Shown here in pieces: positions 1 through 13,710 of a DNA stretch of 64,000 nucleotides. Position 1 is the first letter of the stretch, and each line of letters begins with the position of its first letter. This DNA is from Eledone cirrhosa. Lineage: Eukaryota > Mollusca > Cephalopoda > Octopoda > Eledonidae. The stretch lies in the NCBI GenBank assembly GCA_964016885.1, contig OZ024741.1, forward strand, positions 412,230,549 through 412,294,548. The letters are read 5' to 3'. The position numbers and the translations under genes are program-made. Under the pieces are notes generated by a model. The model searched no databases. It was given only the letters and a program-made list of their open reading frames with translations, and was not told the origin of the DNA.

Positions 1-918
1 CCGACTTAGGCCCCTAAAGGCACTTGTGATCCTGGCCTTCAGATCGTCTTTCGTATTGCAGCTAGATCTGTTGGTGTCTCATTCCACTGCGCCCCACACA
101 AAGAAGTCGAAGGGGTTGCAGTCAGGCGATCTGGGAAGCCAGATGTCAGGTGAAGTGTGGTCGATGAAGTTCTCTGACAGCCAGGCTTGGGTCTTTCGGC
201 TGGTATGGCAGGGTGTTGAGTCTTGCTGCCACACGTACGGCCTACCTGCAGCTACTTGGTCAATCCAGGGCTTTACTACCTCGCGCAGAACGCAGATGTA
301 GCCATCGGTGTTCAGCTTGAGGCCCTCAGGGAAGAAGTGAGGTGGCATGGCATCACCTTGACTGCTGACGACACCTAAGACCAATGTCGCTGGAAACTTT
401 GTCTGCATGAATCTGGGCACGTCTTTGGATGAGACAGCGAGCCACCTGTTGTTCTGGGAGTTGATCTTCTGGTCTAGGCAGAAGTTTTTCTCGTCGGAGA
501 AAAACCACAGCATGTCTGGCTCTAGTGGGTGTTTCAACTTGTTGATCAGCTTCTTTGCGTGCTTCAGTCGCTTTTGTTGCATCGCCTTTGGCAGAAATTG
601 TCCTTTCCTCATCTTGTATGGAACATAGCGAATGTCTTCATGTACCACCAGCCTAATGAGCTTTTCATCCACACCTTTCTCCCATGCGACGAACTCGGGC
701 GTTCTGGAGGGGTCAGATCGTCGATCATGTGTTTTCCTCTCTGATGTTGCTTCGTAGTCGAATCCTGAATCTTCCAATTCCTTTCTGACTTTTTCCACCA
801 TTCTCCTGCTGACACTGAGAAAGGCTGAAATTTCCTCATTTGTCCTCCCGGCACGGATTCCAAGAAGAACTCTGTGTCTCTTCCACAAATTTGGCGGTTC
901 AAAATTATTCATAATCAA
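1..918 (-). pseudogene. Tc1/mariner (maT-like, DD37D) transposase, broken and partial
   Basis: The frame starts at 918 (MIMNNFEPPN) and is open for 279 codons to a TGA at 79-81. It then continues in the same frame to base 1 (DTNRSSCNTKDDLKAR...), so the TGA is a nonsense change inside the gene, probably from CGA. Residues 20-48 look like the helix-turn-helix that binds the inverted repeat. The catalytic triad is visible: D142 in FSDEKNF, the second D in WQQDSTPCHT, and the third in SPDCNPFDFF. Thirty-seven residues separate the last two, the maT signature. The stretch between the first helix-turn-helix and LIRLVVHEDIRY (residues about 75-90) seems shorter than I expect for this family, suggesting an internal deletion in the second DNA-binding helix-turn-helix. 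The protein would act in the nucleus on its own transposon ends. This copy is unlikely to be active. Confidence 0.85.
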
Positions 919-1002
919 TTATTCTGAAAATAAATAATGGAAATATAGTCACTGTTTTTATGAAGACAGAGTGACAATGGAAGTAAAAAAGATCTGCATA
1001 AA

Positions 1003-1044
1003 ATTAGCAGTTGAAAATTGCGAACAAATATCGTCCACACCCTG
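1003..1044 (-). repeat. Terminal inverted repeat region of the maT-like element
   Basis: On the minus strand, cagggtgtggacgatatt marks the outer end at 1044, followed outward by TA. The inner limit is a guess because the partner repeat is outside the window. Confidence 0.6.
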
Positions 1045-1048
1045 TATA

Positions 1049-1102
<54 letters not shown>

Positions 1103-1130
1103 TAAATATGTATATATATATATGTATGTA
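1045..1130. repeat. (TA)n microsatellite with TATG/TAAA interruptions
   Basis: Almost pure alternating TA with scattered c, g and aa interruptions, directly against the transposon end. It probably supplied the TA insertion target. Confidence 0.9.
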
Positions 1131-1449
1131 AAAGGTAAACAGAAATAACAACACAATCAGTACAGTATATTAAAGGTATATATTAGGTTAACACTTGAGA
1201 TAGCAGGAAGAGGGTCTTAACGTTTAGATGCTAGTCCTTCATCAGAAGAAAGAATGAGAAATAAGATAGATTGAGGGGACGGGTGGGCGGGAATTGGAAA
1301 AAATGTCTTTAGATGAAAATAATAGGTCCATATATATGTATATATAAGGAAGAGAGGACATGTAATAATGTAGTCCAAGGTGAACTGTGGATCAACTAGA
1401 GATGGGATAATCATAGCTGGGTTGTCAACTTTAGCATGGTTGACCTGGG
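1131..1449. other. Gene-free AT-rich stretch
   Basis: No credible reading frame is seen. The phrase tagtccttcatcagaagaa around 1230-1250 resembles a motif often found in dispersed invertebrate repeats, so this may be an old repeat fragment. A short TA run lies at 1330-1346. Confidence 0.4.
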
Positions 1450-1546
1450 GTTAAAAAAACAATAAACACAACAACAATCACAACAGCGAAAACATCAACA
1501 ACTCTACAACAACAACCACACACCAACAACATCAACAACAACAACC

Positions 1547-1577
<31 letters not shown>

Positions 1578-1696
1578 AATCAACAACAACATCAACAACA
1601 ACCACACAACAACAACAACCACAATAACAAAAACAACATCAACAACAACCACACAACAACAACAACAACAACCACAACAACCACAACAACAACATC
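1450..1696. repeat. (AAC)n / CAA-rich simple repeat
   Basis: Nearly continuous caacaa and caccaacaac trinucleotides, with essentially no G on the plus strand from about 1495. It directly precedes the first 30-bp satellite monomer, forming the left border of the array. The minus-strand reading frame of mostly V and L here is a translation of simple repeat and is not a gene. Confidence 0.9.
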
Positions 1697-4600
1697 ATGA
1701 CTGCTATATTCTTAGTTAACTGTAGCATGACGGCTATTACCTTAGTTAACTGTAACATGATTGCTATTAACTTAGTTAACTGTAACATGACTGCTATTAC
1801 CTTAGTAAACTGTAACATGACTGCTATTACCTTAGTTAACTGTAACATGACTGCTATTACCTTAGTTAACTGTAACACGACTGCTATTACCTTAGTTAAC
1901 TGTAACATGACTGCTATTACCTTAGTTAACTGAAACATGACTGCTATTACCTTAGTTAACTGTAACATGACTGCTATTACCTTAGTTAACTGTAACATGA
2001 CTGCTAATATCTTAGTTAACTGTAACATGGCTGCTATTACCTTAGTTAACTGTAACATGACAGCTATTATCTTAGTTAACTGTTACATGACTGCTATTAT
2101 CTTAGTTAAATGTAACATGACTGCTGTTATCTTAGTTAACTGTAACATGACTGCTATTACATTAGTTAACTGTAACATGACTGCTATTACCTTAGTTAAC
2201 TGTAACATGGCTGCTATTATCTTAGTTAACTGTAACATGACTGCTATTATCTTAGTTAAATGTAACGTGACTGCTATTATCTTAGTTAAATGTAACATCA
2301 CAACTATTACCTTAGTTAACTGTAACATGACTGATATTATCTTAGTTAACTGTAACATGGCTGCTATTACCTTAGTTAACTGTAACATGGCTGCTATTAT
2401 CTTAGTTAACTGTAACATGACTGCTATTATCTTAGTTAACTGTAACTTGACTGCTATTACCTTAGTTAACTGTAACATGGCTGCTATTATCTTAGTTAAC
2501 TGTAACATGACTGCTATTCTCTTAGTTAACTGTAACTTGACTGCTATTACCTTAGTTAACTGTAACATGACTGCTATTATCTTAGTTAAATGTAACATGA
2601 CTGCTATTATCTTAGTTAACTGTAACATGACTGCTATTATCTTAGTTAACTGTAACATGACTGCAATAACCTTAGTTAACTGTAACATGGCTGCTATTAT
2701 CTTAGTTAACTGTAACGTGGATGCTATTACCTTTGTTAACTGTAACGTGGCTGCAATTATCTTAGTTAACTGTAACATGACTGCTATGACCTTAGTTAAC
2801 TGTAAGATGACTGCTATTACCTTAGTTAACTGTAACATGACTGCTATTATCTTAGTTAACTGTAACATGGCTGTTATTATATTAGTTAACTGTAACATGA
2901 CTGCTATTACCTTAGTTAACTGTAACATGACTGCTATTACCTTAGTTAACTGTAACATGACTGCTATTACCTTAGTTAAATATAACATGGCTGCTATTAT
3001 CTTAGTTAACTGTAACATGACTGCTATTATCTTAGTTAACTGTAACATGGCTGCTATTATCTTACTTAACTGTAACATGACTCCTATTATCTTAGTTAAC
3101 TGTAACATGACTGCTATTATCTTAGTTAACTGTAACATGACTGCTATTATCTTAGTTAACTGTAACTTGACTGCTATTACCTTAGTTAACTCTAACATGA
3201 CTGCTATTATCTTAGTTAAATGTAACATGACTGCTATTATCTTAGTTAACTGTAACATGACTGCTATTATCTTAGTTAACTGTAACATGGCTGCTATTAA
3301 CTTAGTTAACTGTAGCATGGCTGCTATTAACTTAGTTAACTGTAACATGACTGCTATTATCTTAGTTAACTGTAACATGACTGCTATTATCTTAGTTAAC
3401 TGTAATATGACTGCTATAACCTTAGTTAACTGTAACATGGCTGCTATTATCTTAGTTAACTGTAACGTGGATGCTATTACCTTTGTTAACTGTAACATGG
3501 CTGCAATTATCTTAGTTAACTGTAACATGACTGCTATTACCTTAGTTAACTGTAAGATGACTGCTATTACCTTAGTTAACTGTAACATGGCTGCTATTAT
3601 CTTAGTTAACTGTAACATGACTGCTATTACCTTAGTTAACTGTAACATGACAGCTATTATCTTAGTTAACTGTTACATGACTGCTATTATCTTAGTTAAC
3701 TGTAACATGGCTGCTATTATCTTAGTTAACTGTAACATGGCTGCTATTACCTTAGTTAACTGTAACATGACAGCTATTAACTTAGTTAACTGTAACATGA
3801 CTGCTATTAACTTAGTTAACTGTAACATGGCTGCTATTAACTTAGTTAACTGTAACATGGCTGCTATTAACTTAGTTAACTGTAACATGGCTGCTATTAA
3901 CTTAGTTAACTGTAACATGACTGCTATGACCTTAGTTAACTGTAAGATGACTGCTATTACCTTAGTTAACTGTAACATGACTGCTATTATCTTAGTTAAC
4001 TGTAACATGGCTGCTATTATATTAGTTAACTGTAACATGACTGCTATTACCTTAGTTAACTGTAACATGACTGCTATTACCTTAGTTAACTGTAACATGA
4101 CTGCTATTACCTTAGTTAACTGTAACATGACTGCTATTATCTTAGTTAACTGTAACATGACTGCTATTATCTTAGTTAACTGTAACATGGCTGCTATTAA
4201 CTTAGTTAACTGTAGCATGGCTGCTATTAACTTAGTTAACTGTAACATGACTGCTATTATCTTAGTTAACTGTAACATGGCTGCTATTAACTTAGTTAAC
4301 TGTAGCATGGCTGCTATTAACTTAGTTAACTGTAACATGACTGCTATTATCTTAGTTAACTGTAACATGACTGCTATTATCTTAGTTAACTGTAACATGA
4401 CTGCTATAACCTTAGTTAACTGTAACATGGCTGCTATTATCTTAGTTAACTGTAACGTGGATGCTATTACCTTTGTTAACTGTAACGTGGCTGCAATTAT
4501 CTTAGTTAACTGTAACATGACTGCTATTACCTTAGTTAACTGTAAGATGACTGCTATTACCTTAGTTAACTGTAACATGACTGCTATTATCTTATTTAAC

Positions 4601-7600
4601 TGTAACAAGGCTACTATTATCTTAGTTAACTGTAACATGACTGCTATTACCTTAGTTAACTGGAACATGACTGCTATTACCTTAGTCAACTGTAACATGA
4701 CTACTATTACCTTAGTTAACTGTAACATGACTGCTAATATCTTAGTTAACTGTAACATGGCTGCTATTACCTTAGTTAACTGTAACATGACTGCTATTAT
4801 CTTAGTTAACTGTAACATGGCTGCTATTACCTTAGTTAACTGTAACATGGCTGCTAGTATCTTGGTTAACTGTAATATGGCTGCTATTATCTTAGTTAAC
4901 TGTAACATGACTGCTATTACCTTAGTTAACTGTAACATGGCTGCTATTATCTTGGTTAACTGTAATATGACTGCTATTAACTTAGTTTACTCTAACATGA
5001 CTGCTATTATCTTAGTTAACTGTAACATGACTGCTATTAACTTAGTTAACTGTAAGATGGCTGCTATTATCTTAGTTAACTGTAACATGACTGCTATTAT
5101 CTTAGTTAAATGTAACATTACTGCTATTATCTTAGTTAACTGTAACATGACTGCTATTACATTAGTTAACTGTAACATGACTGCTATTACCTTAGTTAAC
5201 TGTAACATGGCTGCTATTATCTTAGTTAACTGTAACATGACTGCTATTATCTTAGTTAAATGTAACGTGACTGCTATTATCTTAGTTAAATGTAACATCA
5301 CAACTATTACCTTAGTTAACTGTAACATGAATGATATTATCTTAGTTAACTGTAACACGGCTGCTATTACCTTAGTTAAAGGTAACATGGCTGCTATTAT
5401 CTTAGTTAACTGTAACATGACTGCTATTATCTTAGTTAACTGTAACATGACTGCTATTATCTTAGTTAACTGTAACATGACTGCTATTATCTTAGTTAAC
5501 TGTAACATGACTGCTATTATCTTAGTTAACTGTAACATTACTGCTATAACCTTAGTTAACTGTAACATGGCTGCTATTATCTTAGTTAACTGTAACGTGG
5601 ATGCTATTACCTTTGTTAACTGTAACGTGGCTGCAATTATCTTAGTTAACTGTAACATGACTGCTATGACCTTAGTTAACTGTAAGATGACTGCTATTAC
5701 CTTAGTTAAATGTAACATGACTGCTATTATCTTAGTTAACTGTAACATGGCTGCTATTATATTAGTTAACTGTAACATGACTGCTATTAACTTAGGTAAC
5801 TGTAACATGACTGCTATTACCTTAGTTAACTGTAACATGACTGCTATTACCTTAGTTAACTGTAACATGACTGCTATTACCTTAGTTAACTGTAACATGA
5901 CAGCTATTATCTTAGTTAAATGTAACATGACTGCTATTATCTTAGTTAACTGTAACATGACTGCTATTACATTAGTTAACTGTAACATGACTGCTATTAC
6001 CTTAGTTAACTGTAACATGGCTGCTATTATCTTAGTTAACTGTAACATGACTGCTATTATCTTAGTTAAATGTAACGTGACTGCTATTATCTTAGTTAAA
6101 TGTAACATAGCTGCTATTACCTTAGTTAACTGTAACATGACTGCTATTATCTTAGTTAACTGTAACATGGCTGCTATTATATTAGTTAACTGTAACATGA
6201 CTGCTATTACCTTAGTTAACTGTAACATGACTGCTATTACCTTAGTTAACTGTAACATGACTGCTATTAACTTAGTTAACTGTAACATGACTGCTATTAC
6301 CTTAGTTAACTATAACATGGCTGCTATTATCTTAGTTAACTGTAACATGACTGCTATTATCTTAGTTAAATGTAACGTGACTGCTAATATCTAGGTTAAC
6401 TGTAACATGGCTGCTATTACCTTAGTTAACTGTAACATGACTGCTATTATCTTAGTTAACTGCAACATGGCTGCTATTATCTTAGTTAAATGTAACATGA
6501 CTGCTATTATCTTATTTAACTGTAACATGACTGCTATTATCTTAGTTAACTGTAACATGGCTGCTATTAACTTAGTTAACTGTAGCATGGCTGCTATTAA
6601 CTTAGTTAACTGTAACATGACTGCTATTATCTTAGTTAACTGTAACATGACTGCTATTATCTTAGTTAACTGTAACATGACTGCTATAACCTTAGTTAAC
6701 TGTAACATGGCTGCTATTATCTTAGTTAACTGTAACGTGGATGCTATTACCTTTGTTAACTGTAACGTGGCTGCAATTATCTTAGTTAACTGTAACATGA
6801 CTGCTATTACCTTAGTTAACTGTAACATGACTGCTATTACCTTAGTCAACTGTAACATGACTGCTATTATCTTAGTTAACTGTAACATGACTGCTATTAT
6901 CTTAGTTAAATGTAACGTGACTGCTATTATCTTAGTTAAATGTAACACCACAACTATTACCTTAGTTAACTGTAACATGACTGATATTATCTTAGTTAAC
7001 TGTAACATGGCTGCTATTACCTTAGTTAACTGTAACATGGCTGCTATTATCTTAGTTAACTGTAACATGACTGCTATTATCTTAGTTAACTGTAACATGA
7101 CTGCTATTATCTTAGTTAACTGTAACATGACTGCTATTATCTTAGTTAACTGTAACTTGACTGCTATTACCTTAGTTAACTGTAACATGACTGCTATTAT
7201 CTTAGTTAAATGTAACATGACTGCTATTATCTTAGTTAACTGTAACATGACTGCTATTATCTAAGTTAACTGTAACATGGCTGCTATTAACTTAGTTAAC
7301 TGTAGCATGGCTGCTATTAACTTAGTTAACTGTAACATGACTGCTATTATGTTAGTTAACTGTAACATGACTGCTATTATCTTAGTTAACTGTAACATGA
7401 CTGCTATAACCTTAGTTAACTGTAACATGGCTGCTATTATCTTAGTTAACTGTAACGTGGATGCTATTACCTTTGTTAACTGTAACGTGGCTGCAATTAT
7501 CTTAGTTAACTGTAACATGACTGCTATTACCTTAGTTAACTGTAACATGACTGCTATTACCTTAGTCAACTGTAACATGACTGCTATTATCTTAGTTAAC

Positions 7601-10110
7601 TGTAACATGACTGCTATTATCTTAGTTAAATGTAACGTGACTGCTATTATCTTAGTTAAATGTAACACCACAACTATTACCTTAGTTAACTGTAACATGA
7701 CTGATATTATCTTAGTTAACTGTAACATGGCTGCTATTACCTTAGTTAACTGTAACATGGCTGCTATTATCTTAGTTAACTGTAACATGACTGCTATTAT
7801 CTTAGTTAACTGTAACATGACTGCTATTATCTTAGTTAACTGTAACATGACTGCTATTATCTTAGTTAACTGTAACTTGACTGCTATTACCTTAGTTAAC
7901 TGTAACATGACTGCTATTATCTTAGTTAACTGTAACATGACTGCTATTATCTTAGTTAACTGTAACATGACTGCTATAACCTTAGTTAACTGTAACATGG
8001 CTGCTATTATCTTAGTTAACTGTAACGTGGATGCTATTACCTTTGTTAACTGTAACGTGGCTGCAATTATCTTAGTTAACTGTAACATGACTGCTATGAC
8101 CTTAGTTAACTGTAAGATGACTGCTATTACCTTAGTTAAATGTAACATGACTGCTATTATCTTAGTTAACTGTAACATGGCTGCTATTATCTTAGTTAAT
8201 TGTAACATGACTGCTATTATCTTAGTTAAATGTAACATGACTGCTATTATCTTAGTTAACTGTAACATGACTGCTATTACATTAGTTCACTGTAACATGA
8301 CTGCTATTAACTTAGTTAACTGTAACATGGCTGCTATTATCTTAGTTAACTGTAACATGACTGCTATTATCTTAGTTAAATGTAACGTGACTGCTATTAT
8401 CTTAGTTAAATGTAACATCACAACTATTACCTTAGTTAACTGTAACATGACTGATATTATCTTAGTTAACTGTAACATGGCTGCTATTACCTTAGTTAAC
8501 TGTAACATGACTGCTATTATCTTAGTTAACTGTAACATGGCTGCTATTATATTAGTTAACTGTAACATGGCTGCTATTATCTTAGTTAACTGTAACATGA
8601 CTGCTATTATCTTAGTTAACTGTAACATGACTGCTATTATCTTAGTTAAATGTAACATGACTGCTATTATCTTAGTTAACTGTAACATGACTGCTATTAT
8701 CTTAGTTAACTGTAACATGGCTGCTATTAACTTAGTTAACTGTAGCATGGCTGCTATTAACTTAGTTAACTGTAACATGACTGCTATTATCTTAGTTAAC
8801 TGTAACATGACTGCTATAACCTTAGTTAACTGTAACATGGCTGCTATTATCTTAGTTAACTGTAACGTGGATGCTATTACCTTTGTTAACTGTAACGTGG
8901 CTGCAATTATCTTAGTTAACTGTAACATGACTGCTATTACCTTAGTTACCTGTAAGATGACTGCTATTACCTTAGTTAACTGTAACATGGCTGCTATTAC
9001 CTTAGTTAACTGTAACATGACTGCTATTACCTTAGTTAACTGTAACATGACTGCTATTACCTTAGTTAACTATAACATGACTGCTATTATCTTAGTTAAC
9101 TGTAACATGGCTGCTATTACCTTAGTTAACTGTAACATGGCTGCTATTATCTTGGTTAACTGTAATATGACTGCTATTATCTTAGTTAACTGTAACATGA
9201 CTGCTATTAACTTAGTTAACTGTAACATGGCTGCTATTATCTTGGTTAACTGTAATATGACTGCTATTATCTTAGTTTACTCTAACATGACTGCTATTAT
9301 CTTAGTTAACTGTAACATGACTGCTATTAACTTAGTTAACTGTAAGATGGCTGCTATTATCTTAGTTAACTGTAACATGACTGCTATTATCTTAGTTAAA
9401 TGTAACGTGACTGCTATTATCTTAGTTAAACGTAACATCACAACTATTACCTTAGTTAACTGTAACATGACTGATATTATCTTAGTTAACTGTAACATGG
9501 CTGCTATTACCTTAGTTAAAGGTAACATGGCTGCTATTATCTTAGTTAACTGTAACATGACTGCTATTATCTTAGTTAACTGTAACATGACTGCTATTAT
9601 CTTAGTTAACTGTAACATGACTGCTATTATCTTAGTTAACTGTAACTTGACTGCTATTACCTTAGTTAACTGTAACATGACTGCTATTATCTTAGTTAAA
9701 TGTAACATGACTGCTATTATCTTAGTTAACTGTAACATGACTGCTATTATCTTAGTTAACTGTAACATGGCTGCTATTAACTTAGTTAACTGTAACATGG
9801 CTGCTATTAACTTAGTTAACTGTAACATGACTGCTATTACCTTAGTTAACTGTAACATGACAGCTATTATCTTAGTTAAATGTAACATGACTGCTATTAC
9901 CTTAGTTAACTGTAACATGGCTGCTATTATCTTAGTTAACTGTAACATGACTGCTATTATCTTAGTTAAATGTAACGTGACTGCTATTATCTTAGTTAAA
10001 TGTAACATCACAACTATTACCTTAGTTAACTGTAACATGACTGCTATTATCTTAGTTAACTGTAACATGGCTGCTATTATATTAGTTAACTGTAACATGA
10101 CAGCTATTAC

Positions 10111-13100
10111 CTTAGTTAACTGTAACATGACTGCTATTACCTTAGTTAACTGTAACATGACTGCTATTACCTTAGTTAACTGTAACATGACTGCTATTAC
10201 CTTAGTTAGCTATAACATGGCTGCTATTATCTTAGTTAACTGTAACATGACTGCTATTATCTTAGTTAAATGTAACGTGACTGCTAATATCTTAGTTAAC
10301 TGTAACATGGCTGCTATTACCTTAGTTAACTGTAACATGACTGCTATTATCTTAGTTAACTGTAACATGGCTGCTATTATCTTAGTTAACTGTAACATGA
10401 CTGCTATTATCTTAGTTAACTGTAACATGACTGCTATTAACTTAGTTAACTGTAACATAACTGCTATTATCTTAGTTAACTGTAACTTGACTGCTATTAC
10501 CTTAGTTAACTGTAACATGACTGCTATTATCTTAGTTAAATGTAACATGACTGCTATTATCTTAGTTAACTGTAACATGACTGCTATTATCTTAGTTAAC
10601 TGTAACATGGCTGCTATTAACTCAGTTAACTGTAGCATGGCTGCTATTAACTTAGTTAACTGTAAGATGACTGCTATTATCTTAGTTAACTGTAACATGA
10701 CTGCTATTATCTTAGTTAACTGTAACATGACTGCTATAACCTTAGTTAACTGTAACATGGCTGCTATTATCTTAGTTAACTGTAACGTGGATGCTATTAC
10801 CTTTGTTAACTGTAATGTGGCTGCAATTATCTTAGTTAACTGTAAAATGACTGCTATTACCTTAGTTAACTGTAAGATGACTGCTATTACCTTAGTTAAC
10901 TGTAACATGACTGCTATTATCTTAGTTAACTGTAACATGGCTGCTATTATCTTAGTTAACTGTAACATGACTGCTATTACCTTAGTTAACTGTAACATGA
11001 CTGCTATTACCTTAGTCAACTGTAACATGACTGCTATTATCTTAGTTAACTGTAACATGACTGCTATTATCTTAGTTAAATGTAACGTGACTGCTATTAT
11101 CTTAGTTAAATGTAACATCACAACTATTACCTTAGTTAACTGTAACATGACTGATATTATCTTAGTTAACTGTAACATGGCTGCTATTACCTTAGTTAAC
11201 TGTAACATGGCTGCTATTATCTTAGTTAACTGTAACATGACTGCTATTATCTTAGTTAACTGTAACATGACTGCTATTATCTTAGTTAACTGTAACATGA
11301 CTGCTATTATCTTAGTTAACTGTAACTTGACTGCTATTATCTTAGTTAAATGTAACATGACTGCTATTATCTTAGTTAACTGTAACATGGCTGCTATTAA
11401 CTTAGTTAAATGTAACATGACTGCTATTATCTTAGTTAACGGTAACATGGCTGCTATTAACTTAGTTAACTGTAACATGGCTGCTATTAACTTAGTTAAC
11501 TGTAACGTGGATGCTATTACCTTTGTTAACTGTAACGTGGCTGCAATTATCTTAGTTAACTGTAACATGACTGCTATGACCTTAGTTAACTGTAAGATGA
11601 CTGCTATTACCATAGTTAAATGTAACATGACTGCTATTATCTTAGTTAACTGTAACATGGCTGCTATTATATTAGTTAACTGTAACATGACTGCTATTAA
11701 CTTAGTTAACTGTAACATGACTGCTATTACCTTAGTTAACTGTAACATGACTGCTATTACCTTAGTTAACTGTAACATGACAGCTATTATCTTAGTTAAC
11801 TGTTACATGACTGCTATTATGTTAGTTAATTGTAACATGACTGCTATTATCTTAGTTAAACGTAACATGACTGCTATTGTCTTAGTTAACTGTAACATGA
11901 CTGCTATTACCTTAGTTAACTGTAACATGACTGCTATTACCTTAGTTAACTGTAACATGACTGCTATTACCTTAGTTAACTGTAACATGACTGCTATTAC
12001 CTTAGTTAACTATAACATGGCTGCTATTATCTTAGTTAACTGTAACATGACTGCTATTATCTTAGTTAAATGTAACGTGACTGCTAATATCTTAGTTAAC
12101 TGTAACATGGCTGCTATTACCTTAGTTAACTGTAACATGACTGCTATTATCTTAGTTAACTGTAACATGGCTGCTATTATCTTAGTTAACTGTAACATGA
12201 CTGCTATTATCTTAGTTAACTGTAACATGACTGCTATTAACTTAGTTAACTGTAACATAACTGCTATTATCTTAGTTAACTGTAACTTGACTGCTATTAC
12301 CTTAGTTAACTGTAACATGACTGCTATTATCTTAGTTAAATGTAACATGACTGCTATTATCTTAGTTAACTGTAACATGACTGCTATTATCTTAGTTAAC
12401 TGTAACATGGCTGCTATTAACTCAGTTAACTGTAGCATGGCTGCTATTAACTTAGTTAACTGTAAGATGACTGCTATTATCTTAGTTAACTGTAACATGA
12501 CTGCTATTATCTTAGTTAACTGTAACATGACTGCTATAACCTTAGTTAACTGTAACATGGCTGCTATTATCTTAGTTAACTGTAACGTGGATGCTATTAC
12601 CTTTGTTAACTGTAATGTGGCTGCAATTATCTTAGTTAACTGTAAAATGACTGCTATTACCTTAGTTAACTGTAAGATGACTGCTATTACCTTAGTTAAC
12701 TGTAACATGACTGCTATTATCTTAGTTAACTGTAACATGGCTGCTATTATCTTAGTTAACTGTAACATGACTGCTATTACCTTAGTTAACTGTAACATGA
12801 CTGCTATTACCTTAGTCAACTGTAACATGACTGCTATTATCTTAGTTAACTGTAACATGACTGCTATTATCTTAGTTAAATGTAACGTGACTGCTATTAT
12901 CTTAGTTAAATGTAACATCACAACTATTACCTTAGTTAACTGTAACATGACTGATATTATCTTAGTTAACTGTAACATGGCTGCTATTACCTTAGTTAAC
13001 TGTAACATGGCTGCTATTATCTTAGTTAACTGTAACATGACTGCTATTATCTTAGTTAACTGTAACATGACTGCTATTATCTTAGTTAACTGTAACATGA

Positions 13101-13710
13101 CTGCTATTATCTTAGTTAACTGTAACTTGACTGCTATTATCTTAGTTAAATGTAACATGACTGCTATTATCTTAGTTAACTGTAACATGGCTGCTATTAA
13201 CTTAGTTAAATGTAACATGACTGCTATTATCTTAGTTAACGGTAACATGGCTGCTATTAACTTAGTTAACTGTAACATGGCTGCTATTAACTTAGTTAAC
13301 TGTAACGTGGATGCTATTACCTTTGTTAACTGTAACGTGGCTGCAATTATCTTAGTTAACTGTAACATGACTGCTATGACCTTAGTTAACTGTAAGATGA
13401 CTGCTATTACCATAGTTAAATGTAACATGACTGCTATTATCTTAGTTAACTGTAACATGGGTGCTATTATATTAGTTAACTGTAACATGACTGCTATTAA
13501 CTTAGTTAACTGTAACATGACTGCTATTACCTTAGTTAACTGTAACATGACTGCTATTACCTTAGTTAACTGTAACATGACAGCTATTATCTTAGTTAAC
13601 TGTTACATGACTGCTATTATGTTAGTTAATTGTAACATGACTGCTATTATCTTAGTTAAACGTAACATGACTGCTATTGTCTTAGTTAACTGTAACATGA
13701 CTGCTATTAC
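10111..13710. repeat. Higher-order repeat: two tandem 1,800-bp (60-monomer) copies
   Basis: Sequence 10111-11910 recurs at 11911-13710 with an offset of exactly 1,800 bp. Only isolated substitutions separate the copies, for example AGC/AAC near 10208/12008 and C/G near 11660/13460. Specific irregular monomers (ctcagttaac, catagttaaa, gttagttaat) recur in the same order, which excludes simple monomer similarity. Confidence 0.88.

Larger units (their letters stand above)
1..1044 (-). mobile_element. maT-like Tc1/mariner DNA transposon, 3' part beyond window
   Basis: A minus-strand cut-and-paste transposon. The transposase reading frame occupies 1-918. Beyond its start codon an AT-rich leader runs to a terminal sequence that, read outward on the minus strand, begins cagggtgtggacgatatt and abuts a TA dinucleotide at 1045-1046. 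Tc1/mariner elements insert at TA, and here the element sits against a (TA)n microsatellite. The other end lies outside the window, so element length and the second inverted repeat cannot be judged. Family assignment rests on the DD37D catalytic spacing of the transposase. Confidence 0.85.

Noticed and set aside
1431..1652. ORF rich in V and L, superficially membrane-like
   Set aside because: It is the translation of a CAA/AAC simple repeat on the minus strand.
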